Source: Paragorgia papillata
Lineage: Eukaryota > Cnidaria > Anthozoa > Scleralcyonacea > Coralliidae
Assembly (NCBI GenBank): GCA_035771165.1
Contig: JAWNZC010000102.1
Coordinates: 2,636,001 to 2,700,000, forward strand
DNA length: 64,000 bases
Direction: 5' to 3'
The position numbers and the translations under genes were made by a program. The notes beneath the pieces are model-generated. The model was not told the DNA's origin and made no database searches. It saw only the letters and a list, made by a program, of their open reading frames with translations. This document shows positions 18,190 to 29,740 of this stretch, piece after piece (position 1 is the stretch's first letter; every line of letters starts with the position of its first letter).

Positions 18190-18560
18190 ATTAAACATGA
18201 GTTTGAGTGTTTCATCAGGGGGTCCAATACCCTGCAAGCAGAGCCTTCTTAATTTTCCTTATTTCTTCGCTGAGAGAGAGGAAGAAAAGAAGGCTCTGCT
18301 GTATTAGTGACTGGTTTCCATTGCGCATGCATGTCAGTTGCTTGGTTACAATCTCGAACCCAGTCCCAATCAGAGCAGAAAACAAAACGAGAACCGGTTA
18401 AACGGGTCGTAAACGGGTTACTTCGTCCTAAATCTTGGACGAAGCCAAACACGAATACAGCTGAGCCTACTTTTCTTCTTCTCTCTCTCTCTCAGTGAAG
18501 AAATAAGGAAAAGAAGGCTCTGCTTGCAGGGTAGGTGTCCAAACACGAGAAAACAAATGA
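18190..18560. mobile_element. Hairpin repeat interrupted by a nested TIR element
   Basis: The outer repeat begins GAGTGTTTCATCAGG and resumes after the insertion with GGTGTCCAAACACGAG, so the insert at 18230-18531 split an older member of the 'TGTTTCATCAGGA' family. Confidence 0.65.
18230..18531. mobile_element. TIR element with TA target-site duplication
   Basis: The 302-bp element starts CCCTGCAAGCAGAGCCTTCT and ends with its reverse complement. The similarity runs about 50 bp inwards through CTTATTTCTTC and GAGAGAG. TA dinucleotides flank both ends (18228-18229 and 18532-18533), pointing to a Tc1/mariner-mobilised MITE. Confidence 0.85.
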
Positions 18561-18990
18561 AAACCGAGGGCGTGACCCCGATTGCGTGATGGCGGATTGA
18601 TCATGCGCAGAATGGAGTGGACAGCACCTTGTCTTTTCTAATTGAGTTCCACCCGAGAAATCACAAGACAAAGAAAATTTCAGCTCCGCACGCAAAATTC
18701 CGTCTCGTGAAAAACGGGCTTTAAGCTCTGAAAATAAAGGAACTAATATGAAAGGAAAACATGTCTAATTCTGTTCTCAGAAAAAGGCAGCACTACATCC
18801 TCCTTGGGGTAAATGCCGGTGGGCGGTATACCGCCAGATTATTCGTTTGGGAATATTTTTACTTGCGATTATCGTTGTTTACTGCCGTTAATAGCGATTA
18901 TTATCATTGGTATAACCAATAACCTATTTAGTGATGACTATCAAGTCTCGGAGTCCCGGACAAAGAAATTCTTTCATTTCCCTCAGTAAT

Positions 18991-19221
18991 TAGGCCCGTT
19001 TCAAACGTCGTTCTTCTCATGCGCCGAACCTGACTTGTGAAGGTAACAAGAAGAGATCAGAATTCTCATAATGCAAATAGATTCGACGTTGGAGCAGCGT
19101 CGATTCAAATTTCGAACTTAATTCGTCGAACCTAAGCGTGATTAGTGGCAGCGATGATACATTAAAATAATTTATGCATTAGGTTCGGAGCATGAGAAGA
19201 GCGACGTTTGGAACGGGCCTA
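18991..19221. mobile_element. TIR element, TAGGCCCGTT ends
   Basis: TAGGCCCGTTTCAAACGTCG at the left is mirrored by CGACGTTTGGAACGGGCCTA at the right, and the match continues through TTCTTCTCATGC and CGAACCT. TA is at both outer ends. Size 231 bp, no ORF. Confidence 0.85.
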
Positions 19222-19437
19222 AAGATTTCCCACATTTTTCACAAGCGTGCTTGCATGGCATTGACTATTGATTCCACAAAAGCTGCTGTTTTAAAAAGGG
19301 CGTTGTCGGTGTGCCCAGCATGCAGGGCAAAGAGCGAGAGAGACAACAATAGTATTATTTTGAATTATTGTCGCCAAGAATGTAAAAAAGTATTGCGTAG
19401 GCAGTGTTTTAGATAGAGCAAAGTGAAAATTAAGATG

Positions 19438-19497
19438 ATAAACTGCGGCCGAGAATAGTTTTGATAAAGATCAAACTGACTATTCTCGGCAGTTTAC
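19438..19497. repeat. Short palindrome
   Basis: AAACTGC and CCGAGAATAGT are mirrored about 15 bp later by ACTATTCTCGGCAGTTT. It could fold as a hairpin; no flanking U-tract suggests a specific role. Confidence 0.6.
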
Positions 19498-20363
19498 AAC
19501 CTTTTTAGACTTTTAGTTTGCTTTAATTATACTGTTATCCACTGAGGTAGTGAAATTCCTGGGTTCTGTTTAGCTCTCGCTCGTTCTTCTCACGAGGGAA
19601 ACACATAATCTACAGCGAAGGAGGTTAGGTTCTGTTGGGTCCACGTTATTGAAACCAGTTTTCTTTAAAAAATATCTTTCTAACTGTGAAGATTGCAATA
19701 TCATGCACGTTATTGTTTATGTAAGGTGTGTTCTTGATCCTGCTATGATAATATCGAATATTTTGAGACAATAAATGTGATATGATTAAAATATCGTGTG
19801 TTACTATGCACGGAATGCAATCTCCAGCTGCTATGGTCGCGCCATATTGATAGGTGTGCCTCGTAAACGAACCTTCAGTTCACCGAGTACAGTTGTGTCT
19901 TACCAAACTTTATCGATACATAACCTATAGACTTGGTATTTAAACTGTCTGGGTTTTACCTTAGCGGCAAAATATCGTTTGATTAGCTTCTATGTACAAA
20001 CAGTTTTGTGCTTGGTTAAGTTTCGGATGCACAAAAGAGTTCCCAAGACAAAAGACTGCGGTGGGGGTCTCCGACATGTTTTGTGCGTGACTTCACATGC
20101 ATAAAGCTTTAAAAGTGTTAGTCATTTATCAAGTTGGCATCTTCAGAATTTAGATTCACAATGCTGCGATAGAAAGCAAATGCATGGATGCGCTGTTTAG
20201 GTATACGTCTTGCTGGTTATAAGAATTAAAATGGTGGGTCTGAATTGAGCCGCAGAAAACTCGAGAATTGTTGTTCCTGTGAGACCCAACGATTCCAATT
20301 TTATTTTATAGTTTGATATAAACTTTGCCGTGCATATATTACAAACATAAACACAGACTATTA

Positions 20364-20719
20364 AGCCCCGCACAGACGACCAAGTTTTTCTTGACAAGTT
20401 CCTTGGTAACTTTCCTTGCTCGTGTGTACGATGAACACGTTTTTTTCAAACAATTTTCCTTGACAAGTTATAATTGCTCGTGTGTACGGTTGGACAAGTT
20501 TTCCTAGCTTGACGGTATTAATGATCATGTAATAAGCTTCAGAGATGAGTTGTCAAGTTTTCCTTGACGACTATACACACGAACAAAGTTTCCTTGTTCA
20601 AAAGCTGGCATGACCAGCTTTTGAACAAGGCTCCTTGTCAAGGAAAAACTTGTCAATTTGTGTCGTGCACACGAACAAATAAAACTTGTCAAGGAAAACT
20701 TGGTCGTCTGTGCGGGGCT
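20364..20719. mobile_element. TIR element, AGCCCCGCACAGACGACC ends
   Basis: AGCCCCGCACAGACGACCAA is mirrored by TTGGTCGTCTGTGCGGGGCT 356 bp away. The interior is mostly further copies of TTGACAAGTTTTCCTTG in both directions plus a central palindrome (CAAAAGCTGG/CCAGCTTTTG), so the whole element can fold on itself. No ORF. Confidence 0.85.
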
Positions 20720-20814
20720 GTTTATACACTAAACACAATTTATATATTATATTTTATGTAATATACCATATGTAATAGGCCAGGGGGGTTGCAACCCCCA
20801 TAACCCCCTGGATC

Positions 20815-21085
20815 CGCCACTGTAAAGCCAGTGGTGTAGCCATGGGTTGGGGGGGAGGGGGCAAGAACCTCGGTCTTCTAGGGGGGTGCGGAGGCACGCT
20901 ACCTTGGAACATTTTTTATTTCTAGGGTCTCTGAAACACTTTCGTGCATTTTGAGGCAAGTATTTAAGAGTAATCTGAAAGCCATAAATTACACAATTTT
21001 GTTGAAATCAAAGCCGAGAACCGAGAATGATGCACATTGGAATATCAATTTAGATTTATTTATAAACAAGTTATAAATGTAAAAA
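20815..21085. repeat. Dispersed repeat copy (family of 10845-11275)
   Basis: It shares CACTTTCGTGCATTTTGAGG, TTAAGAGTAATCTGAAAGCC and TTTATAAACAAGT with the copies at 10.8-11.3 and 32.3-32.7 kb. Confidence 0.7.
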
Positions 21086-21483
21086 CTATTAATTCTTATT
21101 ATTGTCTTTTAGCAGCATTTTTCGTATAGTGCTCAAAAAGTTATTATGACGGTTTATGATCGAGGGGAAATAAGCATGCACTTCTAAACTGATACTATAT
21201 GCATAAATACTTGACTCTTGAGAGTCCGAGTGCTAAAAATTAGTAACATCCCCTTTTCTAACATCCCCTTTTTTAACATCCCCAGCTTTTTTAACATCTG
21301 CCCTCTTTATAAAACATATTTTCTCGTTCTACATGCTTCCGCTGAATTGCTTCGCTTATATTATCTGATTTATCTTCTCTAAACGGCCGGAAACTTCTCT
21401 CCAATAATGGCGACCGTATAACCTTTTTTACCATAAGAATCGTTGCTATTGATTTTCCGGGCGGAAAACGTAGACGTCAAATA

Positions 21484-21624
21484 AAGATTAATGCCCAGCT
21501 TAAAATTCTCAAATGCCAGACCATGATAATAAGAAAAGATTGAATATATATTTACTAACGTTTCGTTGCACCCAGCAACCTCTTCAGAGTGGTCTTGCAT
21601 TTGAGAATTTTAAGCTGGGCTTTA
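21484..21624. repeat. Hairpin with hammerhead-like core on minus strand
   Basis: GCCCAGCTTAAAATTCTCAA is mirrored by TTGAGAATTTTAAGCTGGGC. Between the arms the minus strand reads CTGAAGAGGTTGC, a short loop, then GCAACGAAACGTT. A similar CTGAnGA-stem-GAAAC arrangement is known from the terminal repeats of Penelope-like retroelements, which carry hammerhead ribozyme motifs. Activity is not shown. Confidence 0.5.
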
Positions 21625-21785
21625 CGCAACCTCGTACCCAGGGTCTTATCTCCGCTGCGCTGCGAAAAGATGGGCGGTGGGCGGAGATAAGACCCTGGGT
21701 ACGAGGTTGGGCTTTACGTTAGGGAGGCCGCCAATCGCAAGCCTCCACGACGTCTTCATACATCGTCTACCACGTCCATATTAGG

Positions 21786-21912
21786 CTATGTACACACGGT
21801 AACGTTTCCAAGCGTTTTCGTATTATTTCAAGTAATGAGCTGATTGTTCTCGATTCCCTTGAGAACAGTAAACAATACGAAAACGCTCGGAAACGTCACC
21901 GTGTGCACATAG
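21786..21912. mobile_element. Short TIR element, CTATGTACACACGG ends
   Basis: CTATGTACACACGGTAACGT is mirrored by ACGTCACCGTGTGCACATAG, and the match continues through CGTTTTCGTATT. Size 127 bp, no ORF. Confidence 0.8.
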
Positions 21913-22069
21913 AGTAAGTCCCATCCATTTTGTCGAAAGATTTAATTGCTTGCCCCCCCCCCCCTTCCCCTCCCAAGAAAATATCCTAGCTACCTACCCT
22001 TTTGAGACGATTAGAAACACAGCTAGCTAGGTCTCAGATGTTTCAATTTGAAGGGGGGGGGGGGGGGGG

Positions 22070-22222
22070 TAGGAGTCTAACGTTTCGAGCGGAGGCCCTT
22101 CGTCAGAGAGAAAGACTTCTCTTCGCTCGAAACGTTAGACTCCTACGTCCTCTGTTTCGGCAGTATATCAAACCTTGCTATATTTCGATTGTTTCAACAC
22201 TGCCTACGCACACGCTACTTTA
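22070..22222. mobile_element. Copy of the 'CTGACGAAGGGCC' palindrome family
   Basis: Like the element at 8446-8618 it carries AGGAGTCTAACGTTTCGAGC in one arm and CTCGAAACGTTAGACTCCTA in the other, followed by GTTTCGGCAGTATATC and a tail CAACACTGCCTACGCA. An 18-G run immediately precedes it. Confidence 0.75.
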
Positions 22223-23014
22223 TTAGTAAACCTGGATCGTTTGGTGTTTATAAATCTATAACTCTATTTTTTAGGACATTGCCTTTGTTAAAATCGTAAT
22301 ACTATATGCAGAATCAAATACCAAAAAATTGGAGTATATACAAAGCAAGGAGACTACTCATTAAGCAATTATTTCTCTGGTTTGACTATTTTTATATCCA
22401 ACGGTTATTTAAAAGTACTGGATTTAATGAGGTATGAAATAATAACTGTACTATAACCATAACATCTTTAGGATTATGCAAAAACATTGCTAACAATGTT
22501 TTCATCAGAGAACCACTTTAATCTTAGAAGTAAGGAGGGCTTTTTATTTTACAAGTTGCGTTTGTTCATGTGTTTATTATAAATTCAAATCATGTTTGCG
22601 AAACCATGATTTTGGGCTTCGGGGAAAAGCTGGACAAGTCAGTAAACAAGCCAACGCGAGGTGAAATCCAGCCCCCCCCCTTACTAAGCCGGGCTAGTCG
22701 TACCAAAAGGGCTGGCCCTCCTCCATATAAATACCCCCCCCGCTAGAAAATTTTGCCTTTTCTGCTCGGACGTAGAGAGGCTAATTATTTGACCCAAAGG
22801 AAAGAAGGCTGATGAGAAAATGGAGATCATAATTAGGCCACATAAAAAAAATTCCTTGATTCTCATCACTACATTTTGAAAATGGTTTATATTTTATATT
22901 TTATATTAAAATATAAAAAATATTCCATAAAATTTTGAAATTGGAGAAGGAGGTGTTTTTAATTTTCCTTGTTTTCCAAAATGTACACAATAAAACACTT
23001 GCGTAGCGGGTTGT

Positions 23015-23160
23015 CAATAGCGAGATCTCGTCTGGGTCATTCCCAAGCGGTCACCCATCCAAGTACTATAACCCCGTCTAACCGGGCTTAACTTTTCGGT
23101 GAGAGGCAGCGCCATAACAGCACACGCCACCCGTGCTCCCCAATCAGTATCTGAATACTG
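23015..23160 (-). repeat. 5S rRNA-derived repeat (pseudogene or SINE head)
   Basis: The plus strand contains TCACCCATCCAAGTACT, the complement of the internal 5S rRNA segment AGTACTTGGATGGG, and further 5S-like stretches (CGAGATCTCGTCTG-like, GGGCTTAACTT). Several positions differ from a functional 5S gene. A diverged copy lies at about 31430-31515, indicating a dispersed 5S-derived repeat. Confidence 0.6.
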
Positions 23161-23964
23161 TCATATGTACTCTCGATAGATAAAAGTGGTTTTACTCTTT
23201 GTCTTCAAAGCCAAAATAGTTTTGTCAACGTTTATATCTTATAATCTTTTGGGCGGCCCTTTAGGCTCTTCGTGATTTCATTTTGACGCCATGAATATTT
23301 TCAGACCAATTTACTAATGTCAAATGTAACACCAATTTACTTCTCAACGCCAAGAGAGAACCCGAAGTTGCTAAGAGGTGGAAGGAAGTGAACAGGGTTC
23401 AGCTTTGTGTTTGAAGTTTCCCGTGAGGGGAACTAAAGGTTTATACTTCCCCTATACAGGATATCTCTTATGGAGTGTTATATCCTGTTTTGCTCCAAAT
23501 AAACACGAACGAGGCTGTTTCTGATTGGTTGATATTTCTAGATATAACATATTATAATTCTTCACGACATGGTGCCATAACATAGCATAAATTATCGTGT
23601 TAAATCACGAATATTCGAAAACATAAATTTGTACATCTGTTCAGAAACCTATTCCTTAGTACAAGGTTATTCACAAACGTATTGGTTTGATGGAGTATAG
23701 TATCATGACACGAAATAGTTGTTTAAGAAATTTGAAGAAGCGATGCGTGGGTACTCTTGTGGAGGAAACGTGATCTCCTTACGGGCGTCATTGTCATTAT
23801 CATACGCAAATGAAGTAATGGGGGCGGTCCTTTCCTCGTGTATTTTATATTTATCTTTAGTCCTCTCTGACAGCGCTTCATAATCCTTTGTGTTTTTCCG
23901 AAGAGAGTAGCTTCGAGACCTTGAGGACGTGTTTTTTATAAAATCTTTGTGTTCAACCGTCAAG

Positions 23965-26900
23965 ATGAAAACCTTCATTGCGATCCTCGTTTTGGCTTTC
24001 GCTGTTTCGCAGTTCGAAACAAGACCATTTGAAAGCGAAGGTAAGCTCATGATTTGTCGTTATTAATGATTTATGTATAATTTTTCAACATATGTTTTAC
24101 AGAAATACTTAAAATGGGTATTTTATTCAGAAGAAAGTGTTGTCTTTGTAAAGCTTCGTATATGTTTAATAGTTTATGGCAATAATATTTGAATTAGCGA
24201 CTTTCGGATGGGTAAAAATGGTCTATCAATAGCATTCTAGTTTGAAATTTATGTTATATTGGTTTATAAACCGCGTTCAAACAATTGTCACAATATCGCT
24301 TTCGCGCTCTCGTCTGTATAGGAAGAGAAAGAGGGAAAGTTGTAGATCTTGATTTAGTTTTTAATCTGATAGGGGTAGGTGCCGTTCAAATTGCGTAACA
24401 TTGGGGTTAACCCGTTTCAATTTCACATCGGTGTTATAAATACCGCGCAAGCGGAGGATGACAAACGCATCTTGAAAGCAGGTGTTTAATAACAGAATTA
24501 GCGCGCTTTAATATTCCACACAGTCTTTACTATCAACATTTAAAGTCTTTACTATCAACATTTGAAGTTGGCCTTTGGAGAAGACATATTCTTAACGACT
24601 ACCTTATTTCTAAGCCTTCACCAATCTTCTTTAGTTCCTTGGGTTTTGTTTTTTTTGCATTTTAGTTAATAACACACAGGCGATCATTCCAGATGGTTAT
24701 CGCTAAGTTATGTCTTCGCCGTTTTGTTTTCTCTTTCGCAAGGAAAGAATGTCTTCGTAGCGCGGGTTTAGCTTTTCGTGGTAGATTAAAACTGATCTAA
24801 ATGGTTGCTCGGTATGTGACCAGAAACGAACTCCTACCTAATGTCTGCCACAATTTATCAAACGTCATAAGGAATGTTGGCGCTTCAAAGATAAAGTCAG
24901 ATAACGTATGTTTTCTGCTTTTGGGATTATTTTCAGTCCTGATTCCATCGAAACCCCAAACTGACATTTTAGGAAAGCCACTCAAGATATAATCCAGCAC
25001 GTTTTGTATTTCTGTCTCTCAGAGCTCACTGGGCGTTATTAAATTACTTGATGAGTTGATGTTTTGCATAAAAAAAAACGACACGAAAAGAACAGTTTAC
25101 TGTATATATACTTAATGAAATCATTGAACGTTACGTACATAAACGTGATGGAAACAGCATGTATACGTAAATGTATCCTGATCAAGTCGGTTCTAAACTG
25201 ACAGATTGAAAACTTTCAGTGGCCATTCGGACATCTAATAATGATAATATATAGTTCTCATCAAAAATGCCGCGTCCACTTCAAATCATTATTCACTCCA
25301 ATGATTTAAAACAGTCATGAACAATACATATTCAAATTCCAATCCAGACTGAAACAAAAAGATCTTTTAGACTCCTCCCACACCTCGCATTCTTCTCGAC
25401 TCTTCTATAATCTAACAGTCTGTCTGTAGTAAGTCTAAAACAAAAACAGTCTAGATTTATGTTTTTAAAAAACAGTTTAGAATCGAATGACAGTTTTTAC
25501 TTGTCTTAAATACGCTTTGGTGCATGTATGCACCTGTTTGCGCCAACATTATATTCTTATGCAAATCATTTCACATGCTATTCAATAATTGTCATCTAGA
25601 CAGTTTAAAATCAACTGTGTTAACTTCTATTCAAATGGTTTCAGCTGAACGCTGAAAGGTTTAAAATCACTTAATCTTTCGTCTTCCGCTGGATGTTGTC
25701 TTTTGACTTTTGTAAATAATGAAACGGGGTTGACGTCTGCAACGAAAACCTCGACAACGATATCCTAAAAGACAAAAATTCGTCTTGTAAAACAAGGAGA
25801 ATAATTTTTTAGTTTTAAGATTAGGCCATGTTCACATGAAGCGGATTGAGTGTTCAAGTCAAATGTCGCATGTTGTTTCTTCTTGTTGTGTTTACATGAA
25901 GAAGATTGAAAGTTTTCGATCTGATCGAAACGAATAGCTGAAGTCAATCCACGCAGTGGAGTAAATTGGAAGGCGCCATACGACGTTTTCAAAGCCAATT
26001 ACTGCTCGTTATCAGAGTAAGTCATGGATTCTCAAATGAATTGTTTCGGCTCAGAACATCAGTATATTTTGTCCTGTATAAAATCTTGGCAGCCGTTCCG
26101 GCACCAATTTTCAGGTTTTCAATATTCTATGCTTTATGAATACCTTTGCTTTCTAACTTCCGCACAAGGGATTAGGGATATTGCTGAAGCCGAATGAGGG
26201 AAACAAAATACTTCCTCTTCTTTATAGTTTACTGACGTAACAACGGAGGAATGTCCTGTAAGAGGGTGTTTATAAGGAGGCGAGCCAGCCTGGGTACCCG
26301 AGCTAGCCCGCTTTGCTGAGGTTTGTTAATTTTCATCTTCGGTGTTTATATGAGAGCCAGCCCGCCCGCCTAGCGAGATCTCGCTTTGGGGCCGGGCTGG
26401 TTTTTCCCCATTGAAGGCATTAAAAGCTTTGACGCGACAAAATTTGTTTTTATCAGCTTTTTTCGACATATTAACAATTCACAAGTTCTGCTTGTTCATG
26501 TACAGTTCATATTTAAAACAATGAGACTTCGTGTCTTACCAGAACTGATAAATTACGCAAATAGCACAACAAGCAAGCCAGCCCGGCTAGGCTCGTGTCA
26601 TCATCATCATAGCCTGTGTATCCCTCAAGAGGGGTCAGGCCGTCGCGTTGCCGCTCTCCAAGCTGCTCTATCGCTTGTGAGCTGAAGGTCTATCCCATCT
26701 CTTTCATCATCTACTATACAGTCATTCCATCTTTTCCACGGTCTTCCTCTTGGTCGTTTTCCGAGTTCTTTTCTTTCTGCTGCCCACCTTGTTACTTCGT
26801 TCTCGTCTTTCCTTTTCACGTGGCCATACCACCTTAGCCTACTTTCCTGTACTTTGTCCCTCAGCCTAGCTACACCGACGTCTGCTCTTATGTCAATGTT

Positions 26901-29740
26901 CCTCATCATGTCTCTTCGTGTGACTCCACGGATGACTCTGAGGCATCGCATTTCCGCTACCTCCAGCCTATGGAGGTCTTGTTCCTTCACCGCCCACGTC
27001 TTGTATAGTTTACACGGCTAGGCTCGTGTAAACCATAAAAATCATCTCGGCAAAGCGGGTTAGCTCGGGTACCCGGGCTCGGGTACCCGGGCTAGCTCGC
27101 CTCCATATAAACACCCCCTTACTTATAAGCTAGGAAAGTTAAGGAATGCCAAGGAAGTATTGATTTAGCTAAGCTGGGCTATAAAAAGTTAAAACTTAAG
27201 GTTACATTATAATGATTATATGATAAAAACACTAATTTCGACAGTAAAGTTTTTTGCTGAGACTTTTTACTCTGACGAAAGGCTTCGTTCAAAACTAGAA
27301 ACGAAAATATTCGTTGCTTAAAATACCTATCCAAAACACTATCTAACTCTTTGCTTACCGTTTGGTTTATTTACGAACAAAGCAGACTTTAGTATTTTAC
27401 TCTGTCTAACTCCAGACTATTTTACTGTGTCTAACATCGGACTATTTTACTGTGTCTAACATCGGACTATTTTACTGTGTTTAACACTAGACTATTTTAC
27501 TCTGTCTAACACCAGACTATTTTACTCTGTCTAACACCAAACTATTTTACTCTGTCTAACGCCAGACTATTTTACTCTGTCTAACACCAGACTATTTTAC
27601 TCTGTCTAACACCTGACTATTTTACTCTGTCTAACACCCGACTATTTTACTCTAGATCTGTCTAACACTAGACTATTTTACTGTGTCTAACACCAGGCTA
27701 TTTTACTCTGTCTAACGCCAGACTATTTTACTCTGTCTAACGCCAGACTATTTTACTCTGTCTAACGCCAGACTATTTTACTCTGTCTAACACCAGACTA
27801 TTTTACTCTGTCTAACACCAGACTATTTTACTCTGTCTAACACCAGACTATTTTACTGTGTCTAATACCAGACTATTTTACTCTGTCTAACGCCAGACTA
27901 TTTTACTCTGTCTAACACCAGACTATTTTACTCCGAGTCTAACACCAGACTATATTACTGTGTCTAACGCCAGACTATTTTACTCTGTCTAACACCAGAC
28001 TATTTTACTCTGTCTAACACCAGACTATTTTACTCTGTCTAACACCAGACTATTTTACTGTGTCTAACGCCAGACTAGCTCTACTCTGTCTAACACCAGA
28101 CTATTTTACTCTGAGTCTAACACTAGACTAGCTCTACTCTGTCAAACGCCAAACGATTTTACTTGTGTAGCTCCTGATAGTAAGTGATCAGTTGTGTTGT
28201 TTGATGATATCTTTATTTGTTGTCTCATTGAGATTTTGTTTCATTTTTAGCGGACAAGGAGTACGAAGCATTCGAAGAGCTTTACAAGGAATACAATGAC
28301 AGGAATAAAGAGATTGAGGAAAACGAATCAGTTGAGAAAGTAGAAGATGAGAAAGTAGAAGAACCAAAAGTAGAAGAAGATGAAAACGAATCACCTCATT
28401 TGAAAGAAGAGGAAAATGAGGAAAAGGAGACCCCAGAATTGGAAGGTGAAGAAAAAGAGGTTGGACAAGAGGACGAGGGAAAAGAAGAACCAAAAGAAGA
28501 TGATGAATTAGAATTCATAAGGGATGAAGAAAAAGAAAGTGATTATGAAGGTGAAGAGGAAGAGGTTGAAAGAGAGAACGAGAAACGAGAAGATGAAGCA
28601 CCAAAAGAAGATAAAGAATTAGAATTCAAAAAGGATGATGACGAAGAAAGTGATTATGAAGGTGAAGTAAAAGAGGTTGGACAAGAGGACAAGGAACAAG
28701 AAGATGAAGAACCAAAAGAAGATGAAGAATTAGAATTCAAAAAGGATGAAGACGAAGAAAGTGATTATGAAGGTGAAGAAAAAGAGGTTGAACAAGGCGA
28801 CGAGGAACAAGAAAATGAAGAACCAAAAGAAGATGAAGAATTAAAAAAGGATGAAGAAAAAGAAAGTGATTATGAAGGTGAAGAAAAAGAGGTTGAAAGA
28901 AAGGACGAGAAACAAGAAGATGAAGCACCAAAAGAAGAGAAAGAATTAGAATTCAAAGAGGATGAAGAAGAAGAAAGTGATTATGAAGATGAAGTAAAAG
29001 AGGTTGAAAGAAAGGACGAGAAACAAGAAGATGAAGCACCAAAAGAAGAGAAAGAATTAGAATTCGAAAAGGATGAAGAAGAAGAAAGTGATTATGAAGG
29101 TGAAGAAAAAGAGGTTGAAAGAGACAACGAGAAACGAGAAGATGAAGCACCAAAAGAAGATGAAGAACCAAAAGAAGATGAAGAACCAAAAGAAGATGAA
29201 GAATTAGAATTCAAAAAGGATGAAGAAGAAGAAAGTGATTATGAAGATGAAGATGAAGTAAAAGATGTTGAAAAAGAGGAAGCGCCAAAAGAAGATGAAG
29301 AATTTGAATCGAAAAGGGATCATGAGGAAGAAGAGGAGGAAGCTGAAGAACAGAGTGATGAGATAATTGATCGTGAGTAGAATAACTATTTTGACAAAGT
29401 TAAATTATGGTTGAAGTGAATTTGAGCCTAAAGCTGATTCTCGATTTAAGTAAATATCGGATTAAAGTTAATCTAGAATTAAAGTTAATCTAGGATTAAA
29501 GTTAATCTAGGATTAAAGTTAATCTAGGATTAAAGTTAATCTAGAATTAAAGTTAATCTAGAATTAAAGTTAATCTAGAATTAAAGTTAATCTAGAATTA
29601 AAGTTAATCTAGAATTAAAGTTAATCTAGAATTAAAGTTAATCTAGAATTAAACCTAATCTGGGATTTAAGTTAATGTCATTCCTTTTCTCTTTATTTTT
29701 TTTTACAGCTGACGTTCGAGAACTTCGAGGAGAAGAATAA
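23965..29740 (+). CDS. Secreted, highly acidic tandem-repeat protein
   Basis: Three exons join in phase: 23965-24040, 28251-29372 and 29709-29740 (TAA), giving 409 aa. Exon 1 encodes a signal peptide (MKTFIAILVLAFAVS), so the product should be secreted. Mature residues start ADKEYEAFEELYKEYNDRNK. The rest is dominated by Glu, Asp and Lys with almost no hydrophobic residues and no cysteine. About seven copies of a 37-38 residue unit occur, each with ESDYEGE followed by KEVE and a KED-E-ELEFKKDE segment. The chain ends PDVRELRGEE. Function is not recognised. Acidic secreted repeat proteins occur in invertebrate mineral matrices and in mucus or capsule structures, so cation binding is a possible role (inference). 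Intron 1 is 4.2 kb and full of repeats; intron 2 contains a 17-bp tandem repeat. Confidence 0.8.
26261..27119. mobile_element. TIR element with TA flanks, hosting a LINE fragment
   Basis: AGAGGGTGTTTATAAGGAGG at the left is mirrored by CCTCCATATAAACACCCCCT at the right, and the arms continue through GCGAGC and GGGTACCCGAGCTA. TA follows the Tc1/mariner pattern at both ends. A later LINE insertion lies at 26599-27015. All is in intron 1 of the acidic-protein gene. Confidence 0.8.
26599..27015 (-). mobile_element. 5'-truncated LINE fragment (reverse transcriptase C-terminal region)
   Basis: The minus strand is open and encodes about 120 residues with the motif series AEMRCLRVIRGVTRRD, RLRWYGHVKRKDE and RPRGRPWKRWNDCI, typical of the C-terminus of many non-LTR retrotransposon polyproteins. 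It ends in an (ATG)n tail at its 3' side. A perfect 14-bp duplication GGCTAGGCTCGTGT flanks it (26585-26598 and 27016-27029), marking a target-primed insertion. Confidence 0.9.
27396..28165. repeat. 25-bp satellite, about 30 copies
   Basis: Units of TCTAACACCAGACTATTTTA plus CTCTG recur about 30 times with few changes, ending about 85 bp before the acceptor of exon 2 of the acidic-protein gene. A single diverged unit is seen at about 40505-40535, inside the agrin-like gene. Confidence 0.95.
29451..29672. repeat. 17-bp tandem repeat in acidic-protein intron 2
   Basis: About 12 copies of GAATTAAAGTTAATCTA fill most of the 336-bp intron. Confidence 0.9.

Larger units (their letters stand above)
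18562..23964. other. Gene-poor, transposon-rich intergenic region
   Basis: No coding exon could be supported on either strand over 5.4 kb between the Gal3ST gene and the acidic-protein gene. Besides the elements listed separately, poly-C/G runs occur near 21955 and 22053-22070, and short inverted repeats are frequent. Confidence 0.6.

Noticed and set aside
27396..28165. CRISPR-like direct repeats
   Set aside because: The 25-bp units are contiguous without unique spacers and lie in a eukaryotic intron: a satellite, not CRISPR.
28188..29189. Leu/His-rich minus-strand ORFs
   Set aside because: They are complements of the Glu/Lys-rich coding exon of the acidic protein.
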